The notes beneath the pieces are model-generated. The model was given only the letters and a program-made list of their open reading frames with translations. It was not told the origin of the DNA and did not search any database. A DNA stretch of 7,975 nt from Caulobacteraceae bacterium UBA6225 (GTDB lineage: Bacteria > Pseudomonadota > Alphaproteobacteria > Caulobacterales > Caulobacteraceae), in assembly GCA_002441055.1 (NCBI GenBank), contig DJWR01000166.1:7295-15269 (forward strand). The letters run 5' to 3'. Positions 1 through 5,657 of the stretch are shown piece by piece. The translations under genes were made by a program, and so were the position numbers. Each line of letters starts with the position of its first letter. The first letter of the stretch is position 1.

Positions 1-165
1 CCCATGCGGGGCGGGGCGGGCGAGGGGCCTTCCCGGGCCTCCTATCTCGCCTCGACCCTCTCGGCCAGCCTGGAGCTGGTGAAGGAAGGCGCCCTGGAGG
101 CCCGCCAACTGGAGGCCTTCGCCGACCTCTATCTGAGGGCCCGCCATGGGGAGGCCGCCCCATGA
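1..165 (+). CDS. scpA: ScpA, segregation and condensation protein A (C-terminal end only)
   Basis: Only the last 54 codons are inside the window; the gene begins upstream. ScpA is the kleisin subunit that bridges the heads of the SMC dimer and, with ScpB, forms the bacterial condensin used in chromosome compaction and segregation. The visible part reads ASYLASTLSASLELVKEG followed by ALEARQLEAFADLYLRAR. This is the winged-helix end of kleisins that docks on the SMC head: a helix ending in 'LELVKEG', then a strand and a final helix. The identification is strengthened by scpB directly downstream. The TGA stop (163-165) overlaps the scpB ATG (162-164) in an ATGA arrangement, which implies translational coupling. 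No frameshift is visible. Family membership is well supported, although the N-terminal SMC-binding region cannot be assessed. Confidence 0.85.
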   Translation, partial: PMRGGAGEGPSRASYLASTLSASLELVKEGALEARQLEAFADLYLRARHGEAAP

Positions 166-815
166 GCGAGGCCGTCGAACGCGCCATCGAGGCGCTGCTG
201 TTCGCCGCCGCCGGGCCTTTGAGCGCCGCCGATCTGGCCCAGCGCCTTCCGCCCGAGACCGATGTGGGGGCCGCCCTGATGGCCCTGAAGGCGCGCTATG
301 CTGGTCGTGGGGTCGAGCTCGTCTGCGTCGCCGAGCGCTGGCGGTTTCAGACCGCCGCTGACCTCGCCCATCTGATGACCGAGGAGCGGGAGGAACCCAG
401 ACGCCTGTCCAAGGCGGCCCAGGAAACCTTGGCCATCATCGCCTACCACCAGCCGGTGACTCGGGCCGAGATCGAAGCGGTGCGGGGTGTCCAGGCCAGC
501 AAGGGGACCCTGGACGTCCTGCTGGAGCTGGGCCTGGTTCGCATGCGCGGCCGACGGCGCACGCCGGGTAGACCCGTCACCTATGGCACCACCGACGCCT
601 TTCTTGAGCACTATGGCCTGGCGAGCCTGGCGGATCTGCCGGGCATGGCGGAGATGAAGGCGGCGGGACTCCTCAGCCTCGACCTGCCGCCGGACTTCGC
701 GGTGCCCGATCCGTCCACCGCCCGGGACGATGACGATCCCCTCGACATGTCGGTTGAGGCGCCCGAATTCCACACTGATTTTCTGGGTGGTGAAGAGGAT
801 TCGTCCCGGTCCTGA
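162..815 (+). CDS. scpB: ScpB, segregation and condensation protein B
   Basis: This is a 217-residue protein, within the usual ScpB length range. ScpB dimers bind the central part of ScpA and modulate the SMC-ScpA ring. Two winged-helix domains can be followed. The first covers about residues 1-75 (AIEALLFAAAGPLSAADLA). The second covers about 82-155, with the hallmark LSKAAQETLAIIAYHQPVTR (82-101), the 'EIEAVRGV' turn and the GRPVTYGTTDAFLEHYGL segment (136-153) followed by SLADLP. The last 60 residues are acidic and probably disordered (RDDDDPLD). The ATG at 162 is preceded by a strong GGGGAGG ribosome binding site (148-154, 7-nt spacing), which supports the start. It overlaps scpA by 4 nt, so the two subunits are probably made together. 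The following 135 nt hold the tatA promoter region. Confidence 0.95.
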   Translation: MSEAVERAIEALLFAAAGPLSAADLAQRLPPETDVGAALMALKARYAGRGVELVCVAERWRFQTAADLAHLMTEEREEPRRLSKAAQETLAIIAYHQPVTRAEIEAVRGVQASKGTLDVLLELGLVRMRGRRRTPGRPVTYGTTDAFLEHYGLASLADLPGMAEMKAAGLLSLDLPPDFAVPDPSTARDDDDPLDMSVEAPEFHTDFLGGEEDSSRS

Positions 816-857
816 CCGGAAAGTGAGCCGCCCCCTGCAAAAGCCTTTGCCCTCGCC

Positions 858-887
858 TTGGCGCAATGGGGGCTTACTCGTTATATT
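858..887 (+). promoter_or_regulatory. Candidate tatA promoter (-35/-10)
   Basis: The 135-nt gap between scpB and tatA contains TTGGCG (858-863) and TATATT (882-887; or TTATAT at 881-886), with 17-18 nt between them. This is a good match to a housekeeping sigma-70 promoter, and TATATT stands out in a very GC-rich background. It would start transcription near 894 and leave a leader of roughly 55 nt before tatA. The position suggests that tatA is expressed apart from scpAB. No start site is known, so this is a prediction from motif and spacing only. Confidence 0.5.
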
Positions 888-950
888 GATCTGACATTGA
901 GGGGTGGCGACGCGGTCGCCAATGGCCGCTCAACAAAGGAGTTTCGCCTT

Positions 951-1163
951 ATGGGCTCGTTCTCGATCTGGCATTGGCTGATCGTTCTCGTCGTTTTCGC
1001 GCTCCTGTTTGGGGGCCGCGGTAAGATCTCGTCGGTCATGGGCGACGCGGCCAAGGGCATTCGCGCTTTCCGCGACGGCCTGAAGAATGAAGAGTCTGAA
1101 GAGACCAAGCCCGAGGTGGTCAAGACTATCCCTGAGCGGGAAAAGGACGAGGTTCGCAGCTGA
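951..1163 (+). CDS. tatA: TatA, twin-arginine translocase pore subunit
   Basis: This 70-residue inner-membrane protein oligomerises to form the passage for folded twin-arginine substrates. It shows the family plan: a single N-terminal membrane helix (about residues 4-20, IWHWLIVLVVFALLF), the FG hinge (F20-G21), an amphipathic helix (about 24-45, KISSVMGDAAKGIRAFRDGL) and a short charged tail. The reading frame is open upstream to TTG/ATG-like codons near 858. The ATG at 951 is chosen because the membrane helix then begins at residue 4, as in all TatA proteins, and because AAAGGAG (935-941) lies 9 nt before it. The GGRGKISS segment after the FG replaces the more common 'KLPELG', a variation that does not disturb the architecture. 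It is first in tatABC and has its own candidate promoter. A stable hairpin follows the stop. Confidence 0.95.
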   Translation: MGSFSIWHWLIVLVVFALLFGGRGKISSVMGDAAKGIRAFRDGLKNEESEETKPEVVKTIPEREKDEVRS

Positions 1164-1170
1164 TTGCGCC

Positions 1171-1193
1171 CGGGGCCGACGCGATCGGCCCCG
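1171..1193 (+). terminator. Perfect 9-bp hairpin after tatA (attenuator or mRNA-stabilising stem)
   Basis: CGGGGCCGA (1171-1179) and its exact complement TCGGCCCCG (1185-1193) flank the 5-nt loop CGCGA. The stem starts 8 nt after the tatA stop. No T-run follows (ACCTTCGTGC), so it is not a textbook intrinsic terminator. A partial terminator or a 3' stem that protects the tatA message are both plausible. Either would favour TatA over TatB and TatC, the stoichiometry the translocase needs. Confidence 0.5.
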
Positions 1194-1198
1194 ACCTT

Positions 1199-1208
1199 CG
1201 TGCTCTAG
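1199..1208 (+). repeat. Intergenic motif CG[C/T]GCTCTAG, copy 1 (variant)
   Basis: CGTGCTCTAG lies in the tatA-tatB spacer just after the hairpin. It differs at one base from the copies at 1261-1270 and 2791-2800. A GATTC (1208-1212), a possible CcrM methylation site, overlaps its last base. The 119-nt spacer (1164-1282) otherwise holds only the hairpin and the second copy. Confidence 0.4.
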
Positions 1209-1260
1209 ATTCCAGGTTGATGAGCGCATCGGAACGCGAGCTGCTCACCCCTCCGCCCAA

Positions 1261-1270
1261 CGCGCTCTAG
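1261..1270 (+). repeat. Intergenic motif CGCGCTCTAG, copy 2
   Basis: CGCGCTCTAG ends 12 nt before the tatB start. It is identical to the copy at 2791-2800, and the shared stretch extends to 11 nt with the preceding A (1260). CTAG is uncommon in GC-rich genomes, so its recurrence in the same context in non-coding gaps is notable. Its function is unknown. Confidence 0.45.
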
Positions 1271-1282
1271 GCCAGAACCGTC

Positions 1283-1834
1283 ATGCTTCCCGATATCGGC
1301 GCAGGAGAACTCCTGCTTATCGCCATTGTCGCCCTGGTGGTGGTGGGGCCCAAGGACCTGCCGCTGCTGCTGCGGCGGCTTGGCCAGTTCACCGCGCGCC
1401 TCCGGGGTATGGCCGCCGAATTCCGGGCCAGCTTCGACGAGATGGGCCGCCAGTCCGAGCTGGACGAACTGCGCAAGGAGGTTGAGGCCCTGCGCAGCGG
1501 TCGGATGCTGGATGACGAGATGGGCCGCACCGACGCCCAATCGGTGATGCGCGAGATCGAGACGGGGCTGTCCCAGGGCGACATCCAGATGCATCCGCCC
1601 ATGGGCTCGCCCTATGCCAGCAGCCAGTCCCTGGCCGAGCCGGAGCCGGTGGATGCGTCGAAGCCGACTTCTGCTCCGCCGGTCGCGGCCCCGTCCGAAG
1701 CTGCGGCAGCGCCCAAGACGCCGCGCGCCAGGCCCGCCCCCAAGTCGGCGGGCCCCGCAGGCGAGACGGCCGAACCCAAGGCTCGGGCGAGCCGGGCCAA
1801 GGCCGCCGCCAAACCGGCCGGAGACAAGGCGTGA
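1283..1834 (+). CDS. tatB: TatB, twin-arginine translocase receptor-complex subunit
   Basis: TatB pairs with TatC to form the receptor for twin-arginine signal peptides in the inner membrane. The protein has 183 residues (E. coli TatB: 171). The N-terminus DIGAGELLLIAIVALVVVGP (4-23) is diagnostic. The acidic E9 in the membrane helix is characteristic of TatB and absent from the TatA here, and the G22-P23 hinge is followed by the amphipathic helix (about 25-55). A charged, probably helical stretch (57-75) comes next, and the last 65 residues are a low-complexity Ala/Pro/Lys/Arg tail. The ATG at 1283 puts the membrane helix in the expected place, but its ribosome binding site is weak (TAGG at 1268-1271). 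Translation may therefore be low compared with tatA. The stop overlaps the tatC GTG by 4 nt. Confidence 0.95.
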   Translation: MLPDIGAGELLLIAIVALVVVGPKDLPLLLRRLGQFTARLRGMAAEFRASFDEMGRQSELDELRKEVEALRSGRMLDDEMGRTDAQSVMREIETGLSQGDIQMHPPMGSPYASSQSLAEPEPVDASKPTSAPPVAAPSEAAAAPKTPRARPAPKSAGPAGETAEPKARASRAKAAAKPAGDKA

Positions 1835-2730
1835 GCACTATTGAGGATGACGACGAGCGGGAGATCGAATCCTCCCGCGCCCCGCTGCTCGACCATCTGG
1901 TGGAGCTGCGTAAGCGGCTGATCATCTGCATTGTCGGCTTTGCGGCGGGCTTCGCCCTCTGCTTCGCCTTTTCCGAGCCGATCTACATCTTCCTGCTGCA
2001 CCCGTTCGAAGTGGCTGCGCGTCTGATGGCCGCCGAGAATGCCGGTGGTGGGCACGGCCCCTTCTCGATGATGTCGGCCATGGCCGGCCTCACCGAGGTC
2101 CCTGAAGGCGGGGAGGGGCTGCGACTGGTGTTCACCGCACCGCTGGAATTCTTCTTCACCAAGCTCAAGCTGGCGGCCTTCGGGGCGGTGATCGTCACTT
2201 TCCCGGTGCTGGCCTGGCAGGTCTACGCCTTCGTGGCGCCGGGCCTCTACAAGCGCGAACGCCGGGCCTTCCTGCCCTTCCTGGCTGCAGCGCCTGGGCT
2301 GTTCCTGCTGGGCGCGGCGCTCGTCTACTACATGATCCTGCCGTTCGTGCTGTGGTTCTCCCTGTCTCAGCAAATCGTCGGCGAGGCCGCGGTGACTGTG
2401 GAGCTCCTGCCCAAGGTCTCGGACTATCTGACCCTGGTGACCACCCTGCTCTTGGCCTTCGGCCTCTGCTTCCAGCTGCCGGTGGTGCTGACCCTGCTGG
2501 CGCTGACTGGCATTGTGAACGCCCAGATGCTGCGCACCGGGCGGCGCTACGCCATCCTGGGGGTCTTCATCGTGGCGGCCATCGTCACCCCGCCGGACCC
2601 GATCAGCCAGCTGTCCTTGGCCATCCCGATCATCCTGCTCTACGAGATCTCCATCTGGTGCGTGCGCCTGATGGAGCGCCGCCGTCAGCGGGACGACGAG
2701 GCCCAGGGCAAGGACGTCATTCCCGTCTAG
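1831..2730 (+). CDS. tatC: TatC, twin-arginine signal peptide receptor
   Basis: TatC is the polytopic core of the Tat receptor and recognises the RR motif of exported folded proteins. Family signatures are clear: LLDHLVELRKRL (19-30) in the cytoplasmic N-terminus, FTAPLEFFFTKLKLA (101-115), WQVYAFVAPGLYKRERR (129-145) and the 'TPPDPISQ' loop (253-260). Six membrane helices can be placed at about 29-48, 111-135, 148-175, 197-220, 238-252 and 260-280. The protein has 299 residues, longer than E. coli TatC (258). Much of the difference is an enlarged first periplasmic loop (about 60-100, Gly/Met-rich). The start is GTG at 1831, which gives a GTGA overlap with the tatB stop. It is supported by GGAG (1820-1823) 7 nt upstream. 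Coupling to tatB fits the 1:1 TatB-TatC complex. Confidence 0.96.
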   Translation: MSTIEDDDEREIESSRAPLLDHLVELRKRLIICIVGFAAGFALCFAFSEPIYIFLLHPFEVAARLMAAENAGGGHGPFSMMSAMAGLTEVPEGGEGLRLVFTAPLEFFFTKLKLAAFGAVIVTFPVLAWQVYAFVAPGLYKRERRAFLPFLAAAPGLFLLGAALVYYMILPFVLWFSLSQQIVGEAAVTVELLPKVSDYLTLVTTLLLAFGLCFQLPVVLTLLALTGIVNAQMLRTGRRYAILGVFIVAAIVTPPDPISQLSLAIPIILLYEISIWCVRLMERRRQRDDEAQGKDVIPV

Positions 2731-2769
2731 GCGAGATATGGCCCCTTCAGGTGAGATCAGGCCCGGCGC

Positions 2770-2782
2770 GGGGCTTGGCCCC
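2770..2782 (+). other. Short hairpin in the tatC-serS spacer
   Basis: GGGGC (2770-2774) and GCCCC (2778-2782) form a 5-bp stem with a TTG loop, 40 nt after the tatC stop. No T-tract follows. It may be a weak tatC 3' end signal or chance in GC-rich DNA. The 108-nt gap (2731-2838) also carries the third CGCGCTCTAG copy. A serS promoter is expected here, but no convincing -35/-10 pair was found; TTGGCC at 2775-2780 with the TCTAGA at 2796-2801 is a weak option with short spacing. Confidence 0.25.
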
Positions 2783-2790
2783 ATGGCCGA

Positions 2791-2800
2791 CGCGCTCTAG
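2791..2800 (+). repeat. Intergenic motif CGCGCTCTAG, copy 3
   Basis: This is an exact copy of the 1261-1270 motif (11 shared nt including the preceding A at 2790), 38 nt before the serS start. The different distances to the downstream start codons (12 and 38 nt) argue against a ribosome binding function. A promoter element, protein site or remnant of a dispersed intergenic repeat remain possible. Confidence 0.45.
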
Positions 2801-2838
2801 AGAAGGCCGCTCAATCCCCAAAGACCGCCGGCGCGCCC

Positions 2839-4119
2839 ATGCACGACATCAAGGCCATTCGCGACAATTCCGACCTCTATGAACAGGCCTGGAGCGCGAA
2901 GGGTCGGTCCGGGGCTGCCGCCCAGGCGCTGGAGCTCGACACGACCCTGCGGGCCGCCCAGACCGCCCTGCAGGAGGCCCAGAGCCGCCGCAACGACCTG
3001 TCCAAGCAGATCGGCCAAGCCAAGGGCCGCAAGGACGAGGCTGAAGCCACGCGCCTGATGGCCGAGGTCGAGACTCTCAAGGGGGTTCTTGAGACCCAAG
3101 GGACGATCGAGCGCGAGACCGGCGAGGCCCTGCGCGACCTGCTGGCGGGACTGCCCAACCTGCCAGCGCCGGATGTGCCCCCCGGCGCCGACGAGAATGA
3201 CAACCAGGTGGTCCGCCGCTGGGGCGAGCCCTTCGCCATCACCGCGCCCAAGGACCATGTGGATCTCGGCGAGACGCTCGGCCTGATGGATTTCGAGGCC
3301 GCCGCCCGGATGAGCGGCTCGCGGTTTGTGGTGCTCAAGGGCCAGCTCGCCCGGTTGGAACGGGCGCTGGGCCAGTTCATGCTCGACCTGCAGACCCGCG
3401 AGCATGGCTATCTGGAGGTTTCGCCGCCGCTGCTGGTGCGCGACGAGGCGGTGTTCGGCACCGGCCAGCTGCCGAAGTTCGCCGAGGACCTGTTCCACAC
3501 AGAGGACGGCCGCTGGCTGATCCCCACCGCCGAGGTTTCCCTGACCAACCTGGTCCGTGACCAGATCACGCCCACCGAAGAGCTGCCCCTGCGGCTGACG
3601 GCGCTGACCCATTGTTTCCGGTCCGAGGCCGGGGCCTCGGGGCGCGACACCCGCGGGATGATCCGCCAGCATCAGTTCCAGAAGGTGGAGCTGGTCTCCA
3701 TCACCACGCCCGACCAGTCGGACGAGGAGCACGAGCGGATGGTGGGCTGCGCCGAAGCCGTGCTGAAAGCCCTGGAGCTGCCCTTCCGCACCATGCTCCT
3801 TTGCGCGGGCGACATGGGTTTCTCGGCCCGCAAGACCTATGACCTGGAGGTCTGGATCCCCTCGGAAGGGCGCTATCGCGAGATCAGCTCCTGCTCCAAC
3901 TGCGGGGACTTCCAGGGGCGGCGCATGAATGCGCGGACCAAGGCGGCCGGGGAGAAGTCGACCCGCATCGTCCACACCCTGAACGGCTCGGGGCTGGCGG
4001 TCGGCCGCACCCTGGTGGCGATCATCGAGAACTATCAGGACGAAAACGGCGCCATCGCCATTCCCCAGGCCCTGCACCCCTATATGGGCGGGCTGACCCG
4101 GATCGAGGCCGGCGCATGA
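2839..4119 (+). CDS. serS: SerS, seryl-tRNA synthetase
   Basis: This cytoplasmic class II aminoacyl-tRNA synthetase charges tRNA-Ser (and tRNA-Sec where present) with serine. The length, 426 residues, is typical. The N-terminus MHDIKAIRDN is followed by the long tRNA-binding antiparallel coiled coil (about 28-100). The catalytic core follows, with GTGQLPKF (208-214), the serine-binding T230-A231-E232, motif 2 around CFRSEAGASGRDTRGMIRQH (259-278, R261) and motif 3 SGLAVGRTLVAIIENYQ (384-400, R390). The C-S-N-C segment (352-355) and 'DFQGRR' are also family-typical. No ribosome binding site is visible just upstream of the ATG at 2839, and no in-frame alternative with one was found. The stop overlaps surE in ATGA, so serS, surE and pcm probably share a transcript. 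Confidence 0.97.
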   Translation: MHDIKAIRDNSDLYEQAWSAKGRSGAAAQALELDTTLRAAQTALQEAQSRRNDLSKQIGQAKGRKDEAEATRLMAEVETLKGVLETQGTIERETGEALRDLLAGLPNLPAPDVPPGADENDNQVVRRWGEPFAITAPKDHVDLGETLGLMDFEAAARMSGSRFVVLKGQLARLERALGQFMLDLQTREHGYLEVSPPLLVRDEAVFGTGQLPKFAEDLFHTEDGRWLIPTAEVSLTNLVRDQITPTEELPLRLTALTHCFRSEAGASGRDTRGMIRQHQFQKVELVSITTPDQSDEEHERMVGCAEAVLKALELPFRTMLLCAGDMGFSARKTYDLEVWIPSEGRYREISSCSNCGDFQGRRMNARTKAAGEKSTRIVHTLNGSGLAVGRTLVAIIENYQDENGAIAIPQALHPYMGGLTRIEAGA

Positions 4120-4892
4120 GACTGTTGCTGACCAATGACGACGGCATCCACGCTGAGGGCCTGGAGGCCCTGGAGCGGATCGCCAGGCAACTGTCGGACG
4201 ACATCTGGACCGTGGCGCCAGAGTACGAGCAGTCCGGCGCCTCCCGGGCCCTGACCCTGTCTGAGCCGGTGCGGGTGCGGAAGCTGGATGACCGGCGCTT
4301 CGCGGTCACCGGCACGCCCACCGACTGCGTGATGCTGGGCATGAGCGAGCTCATCAAGGGCGCCAAGCCCGATCTCGTCCTGTCCGGCGTCAATCGCGGC
4401 GCCAATATCGCCGAAGACGTGACCATGTCCGGCACGGTGGCCGGCGCCATCGAGGGCATGGCCATGGGCGTTCCGGCGATCGCCCTGTCCCAGACCGGTG
4501 GACCCAAGCCCCATGAGCCCTTCTTCGAGGCGGCCGAGGTCTTCGCGCCGGGGATCGTGAAGCGCCTGCTGGAGATCGGCTGGCCCACCGACGTGGTGAT
4601 GAACCTCAACTTCCCCAATCGGCCGATCGCTGAGATCACCGAGGTGGAGGTGACCCGCCAGGGGTTCCGCGACGTGCAGGTCCGCCATGCCGAGCGGCGC
4701 AGCGATCTGCGCGGTCGGGACTATTACTGGATGGGTTTCCGCCAGGAGCGCTCCCAGCCGGAGGAGGGCACCGACCTGCGGGCCATCTATGAGGGCAAGA
4801 TCTCGGTCACGCCCCTGCACATCGACCTGACCCACGCCGAAACCGTCTTCAAGATGCGTGGGGTGCTGGGCGGCGCTCCTCCGAAGGCCTGA
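4116..4892 (+). CDS. surE: SurE, 5'/3'-nucleotidase (survival protein)
   Basis: SurE is a metal-dependent phosphatase that removes phosphate from nucleoside 5'- and 3'-monophosphates; in enterobacteria it is needed for stationary-phase survival. The 258-residue protein opens with MRLLLTNDDGIHAEGL, where D8-D9 are the metal ligands. It continues with APEYEQSGASRALTL (S40 is a likely further ligand), 'TGTPTDCV' (65-72) and SGVNRGANIAEDVTMSGTVA (90-109), whose N93 completes the metal site. The C-terminal segment 'ISVTPLHIDLTH' (229-240) is also conserved. All catalytic positions expected for the family are present, so the enzyme should be active. The start codon overlaps the serS stop. pcm begins 1 nt after the surE stop, the same surE-pcm pairing known from many Proteobacteria. 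Confidence 0.97.
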   Translation: MRLLLTNDDGIHAEGLEALERIARQLSDDIWTVAPEYEQSGASRALTLSEPVRVRKLDDRRFAVTGTPTDCVMLGMSELIKGAKPDLVLSGVNRGANIAEDVTMSGTVAGAIEGMAMGVPAIALSQTGGPKPHEPFFEAAEVFAPGIVKRLLEIGWPTDVVMNLNFPNRPIAEITEVEVTRQGFRDVQVRHAERRSDLRGRDYYWMGFRQERSQPEEGTDLRAIYEGKISVTPLHIDLTHAETVFKMRGVLGGAPPKA

Positions 4893-4893
4893 G

Positions 4894-5553
4894 ATGGCGC
4901 AGGACCCCGACGACAGCCCCGAGACCCGCCTGGCCCGCCTGGTGCTGGCCCTGCGCTCCCAGGGCGTCAGTGATCCCAAGGTGCTGCAGGCCCTTGAGGC
5001 CACCCCGCGGCAGATGTTCACGCCGGACCTGTTCCAGGAGCGGGCCTTCGAGGACTCGGCCCTGCCCATCGCCTGTGGCCAGACCATCAGCCAGCCCTTC
5101 ATTGTCGGCCTGATGACCCAGGCCCTGAAGATCGAGCCCCGGGCCCGGGTGCTGGAGATCGGCACGGGGTCTGGGTACCAGACCGCGATCCTCTCGCGGC
5201 TGGCCAGGCTGGTTTATACGGTGGAGCGTTATCGCACCCTGCTGGCCGAGGCTGAATCGCGGTTCAAAGCCCTTGGCCTGACCAATGTGATCACCCGGTT
5301 TGGGGACGGGGGCCTGGGATGGCCCGAACAGGCGCCTTTCGACCGTATTATGGTCACAGCCGCAGCCCCAGATGAGCCTGCGGCCCTGTTGGCCCAGCTC
5401 AAGCCCAACGGCATTCTGGTCGCGCCCATTGGGCGTGGCCCTGTCCAGATCCTGAGGCGCTATTGCGGCGACGGTAAGGGCGGGTTCGCCGTGGAGGATC
5501 TGGGCGAGGTTCGCTTTGTGCCCCTTCTGGACGGCGTCGCCCGGGAACTCTGA
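4894..5553 (+). CDS. pcm: Pcm, protein-L-isoaspartate O-methyltransferase
   Basis: Pcm transfers a methyl group from S-adenosylmethionine to abnormal L-isoaspartyl residues of aged proteins, starting their repair. The protein has 219 residues, normal for bacterial Pcm. Visible signatures are FEDSALPIACGQTISQPFIV (52-71), the substrate-binding region; SAM motif I VLEIGTGSGYQTAIL (86-100); and FDRIMVTAAAP (139-149), followed by 'LKPNGILVAPIG'. The reading frame stays open upstream to an ATG at 4858 inside surE. The ATG at 4894 is preferred because GAAGG (4883-4887) sits 6 nt upstream and because the extra 12 residues do not look like family sequence. It is the last gene of the serS-surE-pcm block. 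No clear terminator was seen in the 104 nt after it, which carry the dipM regulatory sites. Confidence 0.95.
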   Translation: MAQDPDDSPETRLARLVLALRSQGVSDPKVLQALEATPRQMFTPDLFQERAFEDSALPIACGQTISQPFIVGLMTQALKIEPRARVLEIGTGSGYQTAILSRLARLVYTVERYRTLLAEAESRFKALGLTNVITRFGDGGLGWPEQAPFDRIMVTAAAPDEPAALLAQLKPNGILVAPIGRGPVQILRRYCGDGKGGFAVEDLGEVRFVPLLDGVAREL

Positions 5554-5598
5554 GCGACGGCGTTTTGCGTCAAGTGTGGGACGGTCTCGGTGTCGGCC

Positions 5599-5613
5599 TT
5601 AACCCACGGTTAA
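5599..5613 (+). promoter_or_regulatory. Perfect CtrA-type binding box upstream of dipM
   Basis: TTAA (5599-5602), 7 nt, then TTAA (5610-5613) matches exactly the full CtrA recognition sequence TTAA-N7-TTAA. Each half extends to TTAACC, giving a direct repeat with an 11-nt period, about one helical turn. I found no other TTAA in the window. The box lies 44 nt before the dipM ATG, in the region where CtrA boxes overlap the -35 of activated promoters. CtrA is the cell-cycle master regulator of Caulobacterales and relatives. Binding is inferred from the motif. Confidence 0.7.
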
Positions 5614-5629
5614 CCTCAAGACCCCGACT

Positions 5630-5634
5630 GAGTC
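5630..5634 (+). promoter_or_regulatory. GANTC (CcrM methylation) site in the dipM promoter region
   Basis: GAGTC lies 16 nt after the CtrA-type box and 23 nt before the dipM start, about where a -10 would be. In Caulobacter, GANTC sites are methylated by CcrM, and promoter-proximal sites can mediate GcrA-dependent control. Several GANTC sites also occur inside genes here (for example 458-462), so the position gives this one its weight, not its presence. Confidence 0.4.
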
Positions 5635-5657
5635 AGAACCTGTCCCATGGAGCGGCC

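Noticed and set aside
858..950. Upstream in-frame TTG start for tatA adding 31 residues
   Set aside because: TatA proteins begin right before the membrane helix; this region contains the likely promoter, and the ATG at 951 has AAAGGAG upstream.
1612..2784. 390-codon open frame on the minus strand opposite tatB/tatC
   Set aside because: His/Gln/Gly/Asp-rich low-quality protein antisense to clear tat genes; no ribosome binding site or family signature.
2352..2882. 176-codon plus-strand frame overlapping the tatC end and the serS start
   Set aside because: It runs through the conserved part of tatC in another frame, and its protein is Arg/Pro/Ala-rich without structure.
2797..4077. 426-codon open frame on the minus strand opposite serS
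   Set aside because: The translation shows no recognisable domain and mirrors the codon pattern of serS, which has every family motif. High GC removes stop codons from the antisense frame.
4858..4893. Longer pcm start inside surE
   Set aside because: The added residues are the surE end read in another frame; ATG 4894 has a good ribosome binding site and gives normal length.
5565..5657. Upstream in-frame start for dipM adding 31 residues
   Set aside because: It would place the CtrA box inside the gene and bury the signal peptide; ATG 5658 has a ribosome binding site and starts at the signal peptide.
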